Notes under the pieces: model-generated | Database searches by the model: none | What the model was told of the DNA's origin: nothing | What the model saw: the letters and a program-made list of their open reading frames with translations, nothing else | Source of the DNA: Nitrobacter winogradskyi | GTDB taxonomy: Bacteria; Pseudomonadota; Alphaproteobacteria; Rhizobiales; Xanthobacteraceae | Direction: 5' to 3' | Assembly (NCBI RefSeq): GCF_006539545.1 | Contig: NZ_BJNF01000010.1 | Span: 1 to 52,356 of the forward strand | Length of the DNA: 52,356 nucleotides | Shown: piece after piece, positions 8,587 through 17,969 of the stretch | Layout: each line of letters starts with the position of its first letter | How positions within the stretch are numbered: the stretch's first letter is position 1 | Translations under genes and position numbers: made by a program

Positions 8587-9306
8587 GTACGTGCGTTCCT
8601 TGCCGGTGTTGACATCGGTATAGGTGTTGCCAAGGGCTTCCTTCGGACCGGTGCCGTAAGCGAAGTTCGGCGACGGGGTCTGATAGCCCACCGGCGGCTG
8701 CGTGAGTTTTTCACGCTCCGGCTCGCCTTTGAACGGGGCCGTCTCCGTCTTGTTGCCGCCGAACAGATTGCTGAGCTTGCCGACGAAGCCGAGCTTTGAA
8801 GGGCTGAGCGACGGATTATTGATCGAACTGCCCTCATCACTCCCCTGGTTCGTCTCGGCCCGCTTTGCGGCGGCCGAACCCTTGGCGAGCTTGCTGGGCA
8901 GGATCGATTGTCCGTTTTCCCAGGGCAACAGCAGCGTGCGGTCCTTCCTGGCGGCGGCAGCCTCCCTGCGACGCTGAACGTCGGGGTCCTTCGGCCAGTT
9001 CGGATCGCTGGTTTCGGTGGCGGCCAAGCCCGAGCCCGGCGGTGGCAATTGGGTGCTGGGCGGAATCACCAGCGGCGATCGCTCCCGGTACTCGATATCC
9101 GAGTTTTCCATGCTGGTGGCGCCGAGGCCCCGCATCACTTTCTTGATGATGCCTTCCTCGAAGGTGTTGTCGTCGTCCTGGGCATGCGCCATGCCGGCCG
9201 ACAACACGACGGCGAGCCCCGCGGCAACCGTCGCCAGACGAGCGCCGCGCAGCAGCGTTGCCGCGGCCCCGAGCACATCCCAACCGTTTTGTTCGGTGTT
9301 GCGCAT
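8584..9306 (-). CDS. secreted protein of unknown function, DUF3035/BamF-like proline motif
   Basis: A signal peptide (AGLAVVLSAGMAHA) is followed by an acidic stretch, then ERSPLVIPPSTQLPPP, then a Lys/Arg-rich and Ser/Asn-rich low-complexity region. The PLVIPP...LPPP motif resembles that of alphaproteobacterial DUF3035 proteins, some described as the outer-membrane assembly lipoprotein BamF. There is no lipobox Cys at the cleavage site, so if related it is not an obvious lipoprotein. I chose ATG 9306 because AGGA lies at good spacing; in-frame codons extend to 9345. It sits between lspA and the M16 pair on one strand, which points to an envelope role. Function not established. Confidence 0.75.
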   Translation of the reverse strand: MRNTEQNGWDVLGAAATLLRGARLATVAAGLAVVLSAGMAHAQDDDNTFEEGIIKKVMRGLGATSMENSDIEYRERSPLVIPPSTQLPPPGSGLAATETSDPNWPKDPDVQRRREAAAARKDRTLLLPWENGQSILPSKLAKGSAAAKRAETNQGSDEGSSINNPSLSPSKLGFVGKLSNLFGGNKTETAPFKGEPEREKLTQPPVGYQTPSPNFAYGTGPKEALGNTYTDVNTGKERTY

Positions 9307-9384
9307 CGCGTTCATCCTGTTCAGCTTTTCAGCGGATCGCAGCAAAAGCCGCGCTACATCCGGGCAAGTTCCTATCGTCCGTGA

Positions 9385-9882
9385 TCAGGGCGCTTTTGCG
9401 GCGGACGTCCCGATGAAGGAATCATACAGCAGGGCGATCACCCCGACAACGATCGCCACATCAGCAAGGTTGAAGATATACCAGCTATAGGTCTGACCGG
9501 CGTATTGCAGGTGAAACAGCGCGAAATCCATCACCGCGCCATAGGCGAAGCGGTCGATGGCGTTGCCGATGGCGCCGCCGATAATCAGGCCGAGGCCGAT
9601 GGTGGCCATGCGGGTATGCGACCGCGCCATCCATACAGCCAGCAGCACCACCGCGAGAGCCTTGACCACGAGCAGGACCGCAGCGCCCACCGGACTGTCG
9701 GTCTGGAACCAGCCGTAGCTGATACCCGTGTTCCAGGCGAGCACCAGATCGAAGAACGGCGTGACCCTGACCGCGCCGCGACGGCCGATATCGAACGCGA
9801 ACAGGAGCCAGAGCTTGGACGCCTGATCGGCGATCAGCGCCACGACGGCCGCAATGATGCCGGAGCGAACCGCCGGAGTCAC
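9385..9882 (-). CDS. lspA: lipoprotein signal peptidase LspA (signal peptidase II)
   Basis: Inner-membrane aspartic peptidase that removes the signal peptide of diacylglyceryl-prolipoproteins. Four hydrophobic segments are visible. The N-terminal DQASK and the two catalytic-Asp motifs NAIDR (followed by GAVMDF) and FNLADVAI are intact. The start is GTG 9882: its GTGA overlaps the TGA of ileS and GGGAG lies upstream, giving 165 residues starting [13 protein letters not shown] after Met. A longer frame reaching 9996 lies inside ileS and is not credible. The partner enzyme gene lgt is at 49.6 kb. ileS-lspA adjacency is common in proteobacteria. Confidence 0.96.
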   Translation of the reverse strand: MTPAVRSGIIAAVVALIADQASKLWLLFAFDIGRRGAVRVTPFFDLVLAWNTGISYGWFQTDSPVGAAVLLVVKALAVVLLAVWMARSHTRMATIGLGLIIGGAIGNAIDRFAYGAVMDFALFHLQYAGQTYSWYIFNLADVAIVVGVIALLYDSFIGTSAAKAP

Positions 9883-12800
9883 ACGGTGACTCCCAGCGCC
9901 TTCCACTCCCGCAGCGCCCGCGCGTCGCGCGGCGATACATCGGGGTACTCGCTGTCGCTGCCCACGGTCGGCAGGATCTTCCACGACCTGGCGCATTTGG
10001 CGCCTACGGCTTTCTCGACCACCACGGTGACGCCCTGGACGTTCGGCAGGCGGAACGCGTCGGCAGGGGCGTCGCCCTCGCGCACTTCAAAGTTTGACGT
10101 GATGCAGACCTCGGCAAGGTCGATGTCGAACAGCGTGCCGAGCATCGCGCGGTCGGCGACATAGACGATCGGCGAGGCCTCGAGAGAGGAGCCGATGCGC
10201 TTGGCGGCGCGCTCCAGCTCCAGCGCGCCGGTGACGACGCTGCGCACGGCGCGGACGGTCTCCCATTTCGCGGCCAGGGCGTCGTCCCGGAAATTGTCGA
10301 AGCTCTCCGGGAACAGCGTCAGATGCACGGACGGCTCCGCATCCGGCCGATACAGCCGCCACGCCTCTTCGGTCGTGAACGACAGCACCGGCGCCAGCCA
10401 TTTGACGACCGCATCGCAAAGTTTGTCGATCACGGTGAGCGCCGCCTTGCGCGCCGGCGACGACGGCGGATCGCAATAAAGCGTGTCCTTGCGGATATCG
10501 AAATAGAACGCCGACAGTTCGGTGTTCATGAAGGCCGCGAGACTTGCGACGACGGTCTTGTAATCGAACTCGGCATAGGCGCGGCGCACCACCGCGCTCT
10601 GTTCCGCAAGCCGATGCAGCATCAGCCGCTCAAGCTCGGGCATGTCGGCGAACGCCACCGCCTCGCCGCGATCGAAGTGATGCAGCGTGCCGAGCATCCA
10701 GCGGATGGTGTTGCGCAGCTTGCGGTAGGTCTCGATGGTGTTCTTGAGAATCTCGGGGCCGATGCGCTGATCGTCGGCATAATCCGTCGCGCAGACCCAC
10801 AGCCGCAGGATGTCGGCGCCCGAATCCTTGATGACCTTCTGCGGATCGACGGTGTTGCCGAGTGATTTCGACATCTTACGGCCGTTCTCGTCGAGCGTGA
10901 AGCCGTGCGTCAGCACCACGTCGTAAGGCGCGCGGCCACGGGTGCCGCAGCTTTCCAGCAGCGATGAGTGAAACCAGCCGCGATGCTGGTCGCTGCCTTC
11001 CAGATACATCACGGTATCCTGGCCGCCATCGGCCTTGCGCTTGATTTCCCTGAGGCCGGGAAAGTGCACCGCATCTTCCAGCACGAACGCGTGTGTCGAG
11101 CCGGAGTCGAACCAGACGTCGAGAATATCGTCGACCTTGGTCCAGTCCTCGCCCGCGCGATCGCCCAGGAAACGCTCGCGCGCGCCCTCGGCGTACCAGG
11201 CGTCCGCGCCTTCCTGCTCGAAGGCGTCGGTGATGCGCTGGTTGACGGCGTCGTCGACCAAAACTTCGGCGGAGCCATCGCCTTTCTCGCGCACGAACAC
11301 CGCGATCGGCACGCCCCAGGCGCGCTGGCGCGAGATCACCCAGTCGGGACGGTTGGCGATCATGCCGGTGATGCGGTTCTGCCCGGCCGGCGGCACCCAT
11401 CGGGTGACGCTGATGGCCTGCAAGGCGCGGGCGCGGAGGCTGGATGCCGAAGGCGTCGGGGTGGGGTGATCGACTGTCGCTTCACCCCCACCCGCCGCTG
11501 CGCGGCGACCTCCCCCCTCAAGGGGGAGGTGAAAAGGACGATCCATCGCGATGAACCACTGCGGCGTATTGCGGAAGATCACCGGCTTCTTGGAGCGCCA
11601 CGAATGCGGATACTGGTGCTTCAAACGCCCGCGTGCCAGCAGCATGTTGCGTTCGACCAGCGCCTTGATAACGGCCTCGTTGGCGTCGCCCTTATTGCCC
11701 TTGTCGTCGATGACGCGTCGGCCTTCGAAGCCGGGGGCCTGCGTGGTCAGCGCGCCGTTCTCGTCCACGGTGTAGGGAATGGTCGAATTGATGCCGCGCG
11801 CCTCGAGTTCGCGCGCATTCGCCGTCCAGATATCGAAATCCTCGCGGCCGTGTCCGGGCGCGGTGTGAACGAACCCGGTGCCGGTGTCGTCGGTGACGTG
11901 ATCGCCTTCGAGCAGGGGGACGGTGAAGTCGTAGCCGCCGGACAGGCCTTTCAGCGGATGCGCGCATTCCACCGCGTCCAGCGCGTCGGCTGGAATATTA
12001 CGAAGCTTCTCGTAGGCCGTGACCCGCGCCTGCTTGAACACGTCCCCGGCGAGTTTGTCCGCGAGGATCAGAACATCGCCGGTCTTCGCCCAGTTATCGG
12101 CGGGGGCATCGGTGACCTTGTAAAGACCATAGGCGATCTTGTTCGAGAAGCTGATGGCGCGGTTGCCCGGCAGCGTCCACGGAGTCGTGGTCCAGATCAC
12201 CACGCTCGCCTGCGCCAGCGCGCCGTGCGCCGGCGAGGTCACTGGAAATTTCACCCACACCGTGTCCGAGGTGTGATCCTCGTATTCGACCTCGGCTTCG
12301 GCCAGCGCGGTCTTCTCCACCACGCTCCACATCACCGGCTTGGAGCCGCGATAGAGCGTGCCGTTGGCGGCGAACTTCATCAGTTCGCGCGCGATCTGCG
12401 CTTCGGCCGGATAGGTCATGGTGGCGTAGGGATGATCCCAGTCGCCGACGATGCCGAGACGCTTGAACTGTTCGCGCTGCACGTTCAGCCAGTGCTCCGC
12501 ATAGGCGCGGCATTCCTTGCGGAACGCGACCATCGCCGCGGGGTCCTTGAAGTTCGGCTTCGTCTTGCCCTTGGAGCGGTAGTTCTCCTCCTCGATCTTC
12601 CATTCGATCGGCAGGCCGTGGCAATCCCATCCCGGCACGTAGTTGGAATCGTGGCCCAGCATCTGCTGGCTCTTGGTGACGACGTCCTTGAGGATCTTGT
12701 TGAGCGCGTGGCCGATATGGATGCTGCCGTTGGCGTAGGGCGGGCCATCGTGCAGCACGAATTTCGGCCGCCCTTTCGCGCGCGCGCGCAACTGCCCGTA

Positions 12801-12950
12801 AAGATCGATATCGGTCCAGCGCTTCAGGATGTCCGGCTCGCGCTGCGGCAGCCCGGCGCGCATCGGAAATTCCGTCTGCGGCAAAAACAGGGTTTTGGCA
12901 TAATCGGGGGCGTCGGTTTTGGCGACGGACTTCTGCGGCTTGTCGGACAT
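9879..12950 (-). CDS. ileS: isoleucine--tRNA ligase IleRS with an in-frame repeat insertion
   Basis: Charges tRNA-Ile and edits Val-tRNA. Class I motifs HIGH ([14 protein letters not shown], near residue 80) and KMSKS ([10 protein letters not shown]) are present. The C-terminal zinc finger is degenerate: [15 protein letters not shown] keeps one Cys and the later Cys pair is gone, ending [11 protein letters not shown]. Between FIAMDRPF and LRARALQAI, near residues 468-498, lies [16 protein letters not shown] and a Thr/Pro/Ser-rich stretch, encoded by a palindromic repeat (11457-11545). The reading frame stays open across it. At 1023 residues it is slightly longer than the usual 940-1000. Its TGA overlaps the GTG of lspA, so the pair is co-translated. 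Confidence 0.97.
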   Translation of the reverse strand: MSDKPQKSVAKTDAPDYAKTLFLPQTEFPMRAGLPQREPDILKRWTDIDLYGQLRARAKGRPKFVLHDGPPYANGSIHIGHALNKILKDVVTKSQQMLGHDSNYVPGWDCHGLPIEWKIEEENYRSKGKTKPNFKDPAAMVAFRKECRAYAEHWLNVQREQFKRLGIVGDWDHPYATMTYPAEAQIARELMKFAANGTLYRGSKPVMWSVVEKTALAEAEVEYEDHTSDTVWVKFPVTSPAHGALAQASVVIWTTTPWTLPGNRAISFSNKIAYGLYKVTDAPADNWAKTGDVLILADKLAGDVFKQARVTAYEKLRNIPADALDAVECAHPLKGLSGGYDFTVPLLEGDHVTDDTGTGFVHTAPGHGREDFDIWTANARELEARGINSTIPYTVDENGALTTQAPGFEGRRVIDDKGNKGDANEAVIKALVERNMLLARGRLKHQYPHSWRSKKPVIFRNTPQWFIAMDRPFHLPLEGGGRRAAAGGGEATVDHPTPTPSASSLRARALQAISVTRWVPPAGQNRITGMIANRPDWVISRQRAWGVPIAVFVREKGDGSAEVLVDDAVNQRITDAFEQEGADAWYAEGARERFLGDRAGEDWTKVDDILDVWFDSGSTHAFVLEDAVHFPGLREIKRKADGGQDTVMYLEGSDQHRGWFHSSLLESCGTRGRAPYDVVLTHGFTLDENGRKMSKSLGNTVDPQKVIKDSGADILRLWVCATDYADDQRIGPEILKNTIETYRKLRNTIRWMLGTLHHFDRGEAVAFADMPELERLMLHRLAEQSAVVRRAYAEFDYKTVVASLAAFMNTELSAFYFDIRKDTLYCDPPSSPARKAALTVIDKLCDAVVKWLAPVLSFTTEEAWRLYRPDAEPSVHLTLFPESFDNFRDDALAAKWETVRAVRSVVTGALELERAAKRIGSSLEASPIVYVADRAMLGTLFDIDLAEVCITSNFEVREGDAPADAFRLPNVQGVTVVVEKAVGAKCARSWKILPTVGSDSEYPDVSPRDARALREWKALGVTV
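11457..11545. repeat. family C palindromic repeat inside ileS
   Basis: GC-rich dyads: TCACCCCCACCCGCC, GCTGCGCGGC, and CCTCCCCCCTCAAGGGGGAGG, whose ends pair as CCTCCCCC/GGGGGAGG. This resembles a repeat normally found between genes in Bradyrhizobium relatives (recalled, not searched). Here it is read in frame within ileS and adds about 30 residues at a surface-type junction. Confidence 0.8.
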
Positions 12951-13120
12951 AAGAACTTCTGGCTTTTGCTGAGTGGCGCGGAAAGGGGAGGCGATCCCGG
13001 TCTTGCGCCGAGCGAAGCTCAGGCGGAAGCCGGGCCGCTAATGCTTATGATGGTGCGCCGCGCAAACATGGAGCTTTCCATAGCAGGCGGCCGGGGCAAT
13101 GGCAAAGCGCTCGTCGTGAT

Positions 13121-13681
13121 TCAGCTTCTGCCTGCGATACGGCGCGCAGGATTTCCCGCCACCGTGACGCCGGCCGCGACATCCCGCGTCACCACGCTGC
13201 CGGCGCCTATCACTGCCCCGTCGCCGATCGCGACGCCGGGAAGGATGATCGCGCCGCCGCCGATCCAGACATCGGAGCCAATTCGAACAGGCCGGCCGAA
13301 CTCCAGTCCGTCGCGCCTTGTCAGGCTATCACGGGGGTGATCGGCGGCATAGATCTGGGTTGCTGGCCCGATCTGGGTGCGATCGCCGATCGTGACATGA
13401 ACCACGTCGAGAATAACGCAGTTGAAGTTGAGAAATACGCCGTCGCCCAAGAAGATATTGTAGCCGAAATCGCAGAAGAACGGCGGCCGGATCACGACGT
13501 CCGCGCCGACGCGGCCAAGGTGCTGCGCGAGCAGTGCGTGGCGTTCGACGGCGGGCAGCGCTATCGCTGCGTTGTAGCGCGCGAGCCATGCCTTGTTAGC
13601 GTGCTGCTCGGCCTGAATCTCCGGATCACCGGGGCGATAGAGTTCGCCGGCCAGCATTTTTTGCTTTTCGGTCTTGGTCAG
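13121..13681 (-). CDS. sugar O-acetyltransferase (maltose/galactoside acetyltransferase type)
   Basis: Left-handed beta-helix acetyltransferase using acetyl-CoA, probably cytoplasmic. The N-terminal cap KMLAGELYRPGDPEI, hexapeptide repeats from about residue 70, the AADHPR active-site His, and the end GNPARRIAG are characteristic. The first ATG is at 13657, but the eight codons before it (TKTEKQ) match the usual N-terminus of E. coli Maa (STEKEKMIAGELY). The only codon that could start that form is CTG 13681, whose CTGA overlaps the TGA of ribF. I give the longer form (186 residues) and regard ATG 13657 (178 residues) as the conventional alternative. Physiological acceptor unknown. Confidence 0.85.
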   Translation of the reverse strand: MTKTEKQKMLAGELYRPGDPEIQAEQHANKAWLARYNAAIALPAVERHALLAQHLGRVGADVVIRPPFFCDFGYNIFLGDGVFLNFNCVILDVVHVTIGDRTQIGPATQIYAADHPRDSLTRRDGLEFGRPVRIGSDVWIGGGAIILPGVAIGDGAVIGAGSVVTRDVAAGVTVAGNPARRIAGRS

Positions 13682-14661
13682 CCGATCTCTCCCAGTTGTG
13701 GAAATGCATCAGGCGCGGCCGCGAGCTGGATTCTGGCGCGGGTGGCGTCATCATCCATTTGACGCACCAGAGCCTCGGCGCCGTCGAACTTCAGTTCCTC
13801 GCGGATGAAGCCGATGAAGGCGACATCCAGCATGGCGCAGTAGAGGTCGCCCTGGAAGTCGAACAGGAACACTTCGAGCAGCGGCGCACCGTTATCGAAT
13901 GTCGGACGGCGGCCGAAACTCGCGACGCCGTCGAAGCGCCGATGATCCTTTCCCTTGCCGCAGCCGACGCGCACGGCATAGATGCCGTGCCTGAGGCCGC
14001 AATCCCGGTCGAGGCGGATATTGGCGGTGGGATAGCCGAGACCGCGCCCGCGCTTCTCGCCGTGGATCACCTCGCCGGTCACGAACCACGGTCCGCCGAG
14101 CATCGCGGTGGCGTTCGCGATCTGGGCTTCTGCTAACGCCATGCGGATGGCGCTGGACGAAACCGGACGCTCATCAAAGTCGACATGGGGCTGCACGTCC
14201 ACTTCGATCCCGAGGCGCGGGGCCTCGCTGACGAGCAGGCTCGGCGATCCGACCCGGCCCTTGCCGAAATGGAAATCATATCCAACGGCGACGGCGCTCA
14301 CTCCGAGACGTTCGATCAGGTCATGGTGAATGAAATCTTGCGCCGTCGTGCCGGCCCGCGTGGCGTCGAAGGTCATGACCACGGCGCCCGCGAGACCCGT
14401 GCCGGCCAGAAGCCGCAGCTTGCTGGTTTCGTCGGTCAGGCGGAACTGCGGGGTATTCGGGCTGAAGAATTTGCGCGGATGCGGCTCGAAGGTCACCGCG
14501 AAGGCGGGCTTTGCGCGCAAGCGCGCCATCCTGAGCGCGGCTGCGATCACCGCGCGATGCCCGAGATGAACGCCGTCGAAATTGCCCATCGCCACCACGC
14601 CTCCCCTGGGGACGGCGTCAGCGGCAGCGGTATCGCGGATAATGGTGAATTTCGAGGTCAT
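13678..14661 (-). CDS. ribF: bifunctional riboflavin kinase / FAD synthetase RibF
   Basis: Phosphorylates riboflavin to FMN and adenylates FMN to FAD. The N-terminal adenylyltransferase domain has AMGNFDGVHLGHRAVI (HXGH-like nucleotidyl-transferase site). The C-terminal flavokinase domain has GRGLGYPTANIRL and an acidic end to the beta-barrel (LLEVFLFDF). 327 residues, normal. I start at ATG 14661 (MTSKFTIIRD) because the family begins there; open frame continues upstream to 14736. Its stop abuts or overlaps the acetyltransferase gene downstream. Confidence 0.95.
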   Translation of the reverse strand: MTSKFTIIRDTAAADAVPRGGVVAMGNFDGVHLGHRAVIAAALRMARLRAKPAFAVTFEPHPRKFFSPNTPQFRLTDETSKLRLLAGTGLAGAVVMTFDATRAGTTAQDFIHHDLIERLGVSAVAVGYDFHFGKGRVGSPSLLVSEAPRLGIEVDVQPHVDFDERPVSSSAIRMALAEAQIANATAMLGGPWFVTGEVIHGEKRGRGLGYPTANIRLDRDCGLRHGIYAVRVGCGKGKDHRRFDGVASFGRRPTFDNGAPLLEVFLFDFQGDLYCAMLDVAFIGFIREELKFDGAEALVRQMDDDATRARIQLAAAPDAFPQLGEIG

Positions 14662-14929
14662 TTGTAAGAATTCATCGAACGGTTCCAGCGGCGGACCGTG
14701 ATGCCGCGGCCGGATCGAAGTCAAGTCAGCTTGCACTCCGGCGGGACACTCGCGGACTTCGGCATCCGGTTAACGCGCTGTTTAAGGGCTGGTGGTAATC
14801 ATGCTGGTCTACTCGCAAAGCGAGTGACCGGGCGGAAGATACCGGTACTTGCTTCGAGGATGGACCCGCTTCAGCGGGCCCTGGACGAATTTCGGCACAC
14901 ACAGAATCTGGCGTGCAGGGGGGCTCACC

Positions 14930-15325
14930 ATGGCAGTTGACTTTTCAATGTCCATTCTGGTGGTGGATGACTACAACACGATGATCCGCATCATCCGCAA
15001 TCTGCTCAAGCAGCTTGGGTTCGAAAATATCGACGACGCCAGCGACGGCTCGGCGGCGCTGAACAAGATGCGCACCAAGAAATACGGCCTGGTGATCTCC
15101 GACTGGAACATGGAGCCGATGACCGGCTACGATCTGCTCAGGGAAGTCCGTGCCGATCCCAATCTCGCCACGACGCCGTTCATCATGGTCACGGCCGAGT
15201 CCAAGACCGAGAACGTCATCGCCGCCAAGAAAGCCGGGGTGAACAACTACATCGTCAAGCCGTTCAACGCGGCGACGCTGAAAAACAAGATCGAAGCGGT
15301 ATTTCCCGACAACGTCCCGGCATAA
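14930..15325 (+). CDS. CheY-like single-domain response regulator
   Basis: A stand-alone receiver domain of 131 residues. It matches chemotaxis CheY closely: VVDDYNTMIRIIRNLLKQLG, phospho-acceptor Asp58 in VISDWNM, Thr88 in VTAES, Tyr107 and Lys110 in YIVKPF. ATG 14930 is preceded by AGGGGGG. It has no output domain, so it should act by binding a partner such as the flagellar switch. No chemotaxis cluster is adjacent; it is transcribed divergently from ribF, across a 268-bp gap in which I see no other gene. A TipF-like flagellar protein is 1.1 kb away, which may be chance. Confidence 0.92.
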   Translation: MAVDFSMSILVVDDYNTMIRIIRNLLKQLGFENIDDASDGSAALNKMRTKKYGLVISDWNMEPMTGYDLLREVRADPNLATTPFIMVTAESKTENVIAAKKAGVNNYIVKPFNAATLKNKIEAVFPDNVPA

Positions 15326-15376
15326 ATCTGCCGGCATTTGACGTGGGTTCGATTTTGGCCCTGACGATAGGTCTTC

Positions 15377-15503
15377 CGTCATGCCCGTGCTTGTCACGGG
15401 CATCCACGTCTCGGCTGCGATTCAGCGAGAAGGTCGTGGATGGCCGGGACCATAGGCGAGCGGAAGCGACGCCGGTCGATGAACGCCTATGCCTGGCCAT
15501 GAA
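15377..15503. repeat. family B palindromic repeat, long form
   Basis: Contains CGTCATGCCCGTGC, GGGCATCCACGTC, GTCGTGGATGGCCGGG, CATAGGCGAGCGGAAGCGAC and GCCTATGCCTGGCCATGA. The same block order recurs at 21923-22045. Lies between the CheY-like gene and the convergent HAD gene, where it could serve as a bidirectional transcript end. Confidence 0.75.
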
Positions 15504-15540
15504 GAATGGAAATCGCAGAGTTCACTCTCAGAAGTGAGCC

Positions 15541-16395
15541 TTACCACCTCAGTTCGCGCATCAGCGCTCGCGGCGGGCGGCCGAACAGTTCCTTGACGGA
15601 GGCGGGATCGAGCTGGTCGACGCCGGCGAATTCCCCGGAATGGATGCCGCGCGTCAGGAACACCAGGTCGATGCCGAAGGCGTGCGCGCCCATGAGGTCG
15701 GTGCGTACGGAATCGCCGATGGCCAGTACGCGGTTCAATGGGGTGTCGTCGCCGCGCCGTTCTCGCGCCAGGGCCATGGCGCGCTCGTAGATCGGCCGGT
15801 GCGGCTTGCCGTAGAACACCACCTCACCGCCGAGTTCGCGATAAAGTTCCGCGATGGCGCCGGCGCAATAGAGCAGCCGGTCGCCGCTTTGCACGACGAT
15901 ATCGGGATTGGCGCAGATCAGCGGCAGCTTGCGCTCGCGCGCCTGCATCATCAGGGCGCGATAGTCCTCCGCGGTCTCGGTCTCGTCGTCGAAGGGGCCG
16001 GTGCAGATGATGTAGTCGGCGCGCTCGATCGGCGCGAACACCGGATCGAGGCCCTCGTGGATCGCGCTGTCGCGCTCAGGCCCGAGCCAGAAAATCGCCT
16101 TGGCCGGATGCTCGGCGACGTAGCTCCGGGTCAGGTCGCCGGATGAAGCGATGCCGTCATAGGCGTCGTCCGGAACGCCGAACCTGCGCAACTGCCGCCG
16201 CACGGAGTCGGCCGGACGCGGCGCATTGGTGATGAAGATGACGGTGCCGCCCCGGTCGCGGAACGTTTTCAGCGCGGAGCAGGCCTCCGGAAACGACATG
16301 ACCCCGTTGTGGACGACGCCCCAGACGTCGCACAGCACCACGTCCCTTTCGGCCGCGAACTCGCGCAGATGGTCGATGAAACGAAGAATGGTCAT
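15541..16395 (-). CDS. HAD-superfamily class IIA phosphatase (NagD/TIGR01459-like)
   Basis: Cytoplasmic phosphatase of the haloacid dehalogenase superfamily. Motif I is LCDVWGVVHNG (Asp nucleophile followed by the DVWG of this subgroup), motif II is IFITNAPRP, the class IIA cap follows, and the C-terminal motif is AIGDSVRTDLMGA. 284 residues, normal for TIGR01459. The substrate is not known for this subgroup as far as I recall. It ends at a TAA near a family B repeat and lies just downstream of the EAL gene on the same strand with a 15-bp gap, so the two may be co-transcribed. Confidence 0.9.
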   Translation of the reverse strand: MTILRFIDHLREFAAERDVVLCDVWGVVHNGVMSFPEACSALKTFRDRGGTVIFITNAPRPADSVRRQLRRFGVPDDAYDGIASSGDLTRSYVAEHPAKAIFWLGPERDSAIHEGLDPVFAPIERADYIICTGPFDDETETAEDYRALMMQARERKLPLICANPDIVVQSGDRLLYCAGAIAELYRELGGEVVFYGKPHRPIYERAMALARERRGDDTPLNRVLAIGDSVRTDLMGAHAFGIDLVFLTRGIHSGEFAGVDQLDPASVKELFGRPPRALMRELRW

Positions 16396-16410
16396 GGCGG
16401 CGGGATGCTT

Positions 16411-17850
16411 TCAGGCAGCGTCGCCGGAGCGGCGCGCCAGTGCGGCGTTGCCGGTCACGCGAGGCGAATGTTCGGTTTTTATCACGCCGCCCTGAGTGTT
16501 GGTTCCGGCAGGACCGCTGGCGCGGGGCTTCGCCTTATCGGCTGGCTCTTCCGCCGCCTCCTGGCGTAGCGGCCGCGGCACGGCGAACAGGAAACCCTGG
16601 CCAAAGCGAACATTGTAGTCGAGCAGATCGACGACCGCTTTCTCGTCTTCGATCCGTTCCGCGATCAGGTCGATGCCGAAGCGTCCCAGCAGATCAGACA
16701 TGTCGGCCGGATGGATATCGGAGGTCGACGTCTGTTTCGGATCCAGCAGCAACGAGGCGGGCATCTTGATAAAGCGGACGCCACGGTCGGCCAGCTCGCG
16801 TGGCTCGATCCGCAGGGTGGTGACATGGTCGACGGAGAATCGACAGCCGAGTTGCGCCAGCGCCGCGAGGTGCTCGCTTTCGGTGGTGCCGAGGCCGCGC
16901 AGCGTATTGTACTTGAATTCGAGGATCAGCGAGGAGGCCAACGCGCGATTGGCTTCGAGGATGTCGAGGCACTGCCCGAAGGTCTCTCGATTTCCAAGCG
17001 ACGCCACGGCGATGTTGCAGAACAGGCCGGCATCCTTGTTGCGCGCGTGAAGGCGCTGCAGAACCTGCGTGCAGCGGGACAAGACCGTGTTGTCCAGCTT
17101 TCCCATCAAGCCGGCCGATTCGGCGGCTGGGATGAAGTCGCCGGCTGCGAGGTAAGCGCCGCCGGCATTGCGCAGTCGCGTCATCGCTTCGTAGTAGCGC
17201 ACCTTGCGCTGCGGAAGCGTGACGATCGGTTGCAGGAAGAGATCGACGCCGTTGGTCTCGATGGCGTTTTTGATTGTAGCCAGGGTCTGTGCGTCGTTAT
17301 GGGATCGCGCGGAACTGGCGGTCGTTCGAATAATCGCAGGCGGGGCCGAAATCGCCCTTGCAAGGACCTCGCGATCCGAGGGTCTTGCCGGTGGCGCCGG
17401 TTCGACCGCGGGCGCGGAAGCGGCGGATGGCAAGGCCGTCAGCATGTCATCATGAGCGGCGACCATGGCGGCAAGCTGTTTGACCAGCCCGCCCAGTTCG
17501 TTGATCTCACCGAGCGCTGATTGAAGTCCGGATTGATTGCGGTTCGAAGCCGCGGAATTCGCCTGGACGATCTTGCTTTCGGCTGCCGCGAGGCGGCGTC
17601 CGAAATCGGAGACCTGGCGGGCCAGGTCGGCCACACCCCGCGACAGATCCGCGATCTGGCCTTCGGCGGTGCTGCGGCCGCGCATTCGCATCGAGACCGC
17701 GTTGTAGAGGATGAGGACGGTCAGGACGGCCAGCGTCACGACCGCGCACTCCGAGGCGCGCAGGCCGACGAGCGAATAGAGCACGATGCCCACCGAGATG
17801 GAGACCAGCACCATGCAGAGGGCAATGAAAATCGTGGAAATGCGGATCAT
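16411..17850 (-). CDS. membrane-anchored degenerate EAL-domain protein, TipF-like
   Basis: Two transmembrane segments lie at the N-terminus (residues about 5-50), then a coiled-coil-like region (about 65-130), a Pro/Ala linker and an EAL domain from about residue 190. This layout is that of Caulobacter TipF, a c-di-GMP-binding flagellar assembly factor. Catalytic residues are altered: EAL reads EAM, the second metal-binding region reads LEFKYNTL instead of LTES, DDFG reads VDHV, while AERIED and QGFLF remain. So it is probably a c-di-GMP binder or a dead phosphodiesterase. A basic Ala/Pro-rich tail follows. Homology to TipF is inferred from layout and not tested. Confidence 0.85.
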   Translation of the reverse strand: MIRISTIFIALCMVLVSISVGIVLYSLVGLRASECAVVTLAVLTVLILYNAVSMRMRGRSTAEGQIADLSRGVADLARQVSDFGRRLAAAESKIVQANSAASNRNQSGLQSALGEINELGGLVKQLAAMVAAHDDMLTALPSAASAPAVEPAPPARPSDREVLARAISAPPAIIRTTASSARSHNDAQTLATIKNAIETNGVDLFLQPIVTLPQRKVRYYEAMTRLRNAGGAYLAAGDFIPAAESAGLMGKLDNTVLSRCTQVLQRLHARNKDAGLFCNIAVASLGNRETFGQCLDILEANRALASSLILEFKYNTLRGLGTTESEHLAALAQLGCRFSVDHVTTLRIEPRELADRGVRFIKMPASLLLDPKQTSTSDIHPADMSDLLGRFGIDLIAERIEDEKAVVDLLDYNVRFGQGFLFAVPRPLRQEAAEEPADKAKPRASGPAGTNTQGGVIKTEHSPRVTGNAALARRSGDAA

Positions 17851-17969
17851 CTGGCGTGAATGCTTCCGGCGCGGAGCGATCTCCGGCGCTTCCGGTCCCT
17901 CTCACTACCATTATCGCTGATTCGGCGGATAGGTCTTCTGCTGTTGTCCGCCGAAATCGGGCCGATCAT

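Noticed and set aside
10968-13340. Plus-strand open frame of about 790 codons opposite ileS
   Set aside because: It is the antisense of a confidently identified gene; its translation is rich in Arg, Gly, His and Asp with no domain. High GC keeps stops rare on the opposite strand.
14930-17850. CheY-like and TipF-like genes considered as a flagellar locus
   Set aside because: They are on opposite strands with a HAD phosphatase between and no other flagellar or chemotaxis gene in the window.
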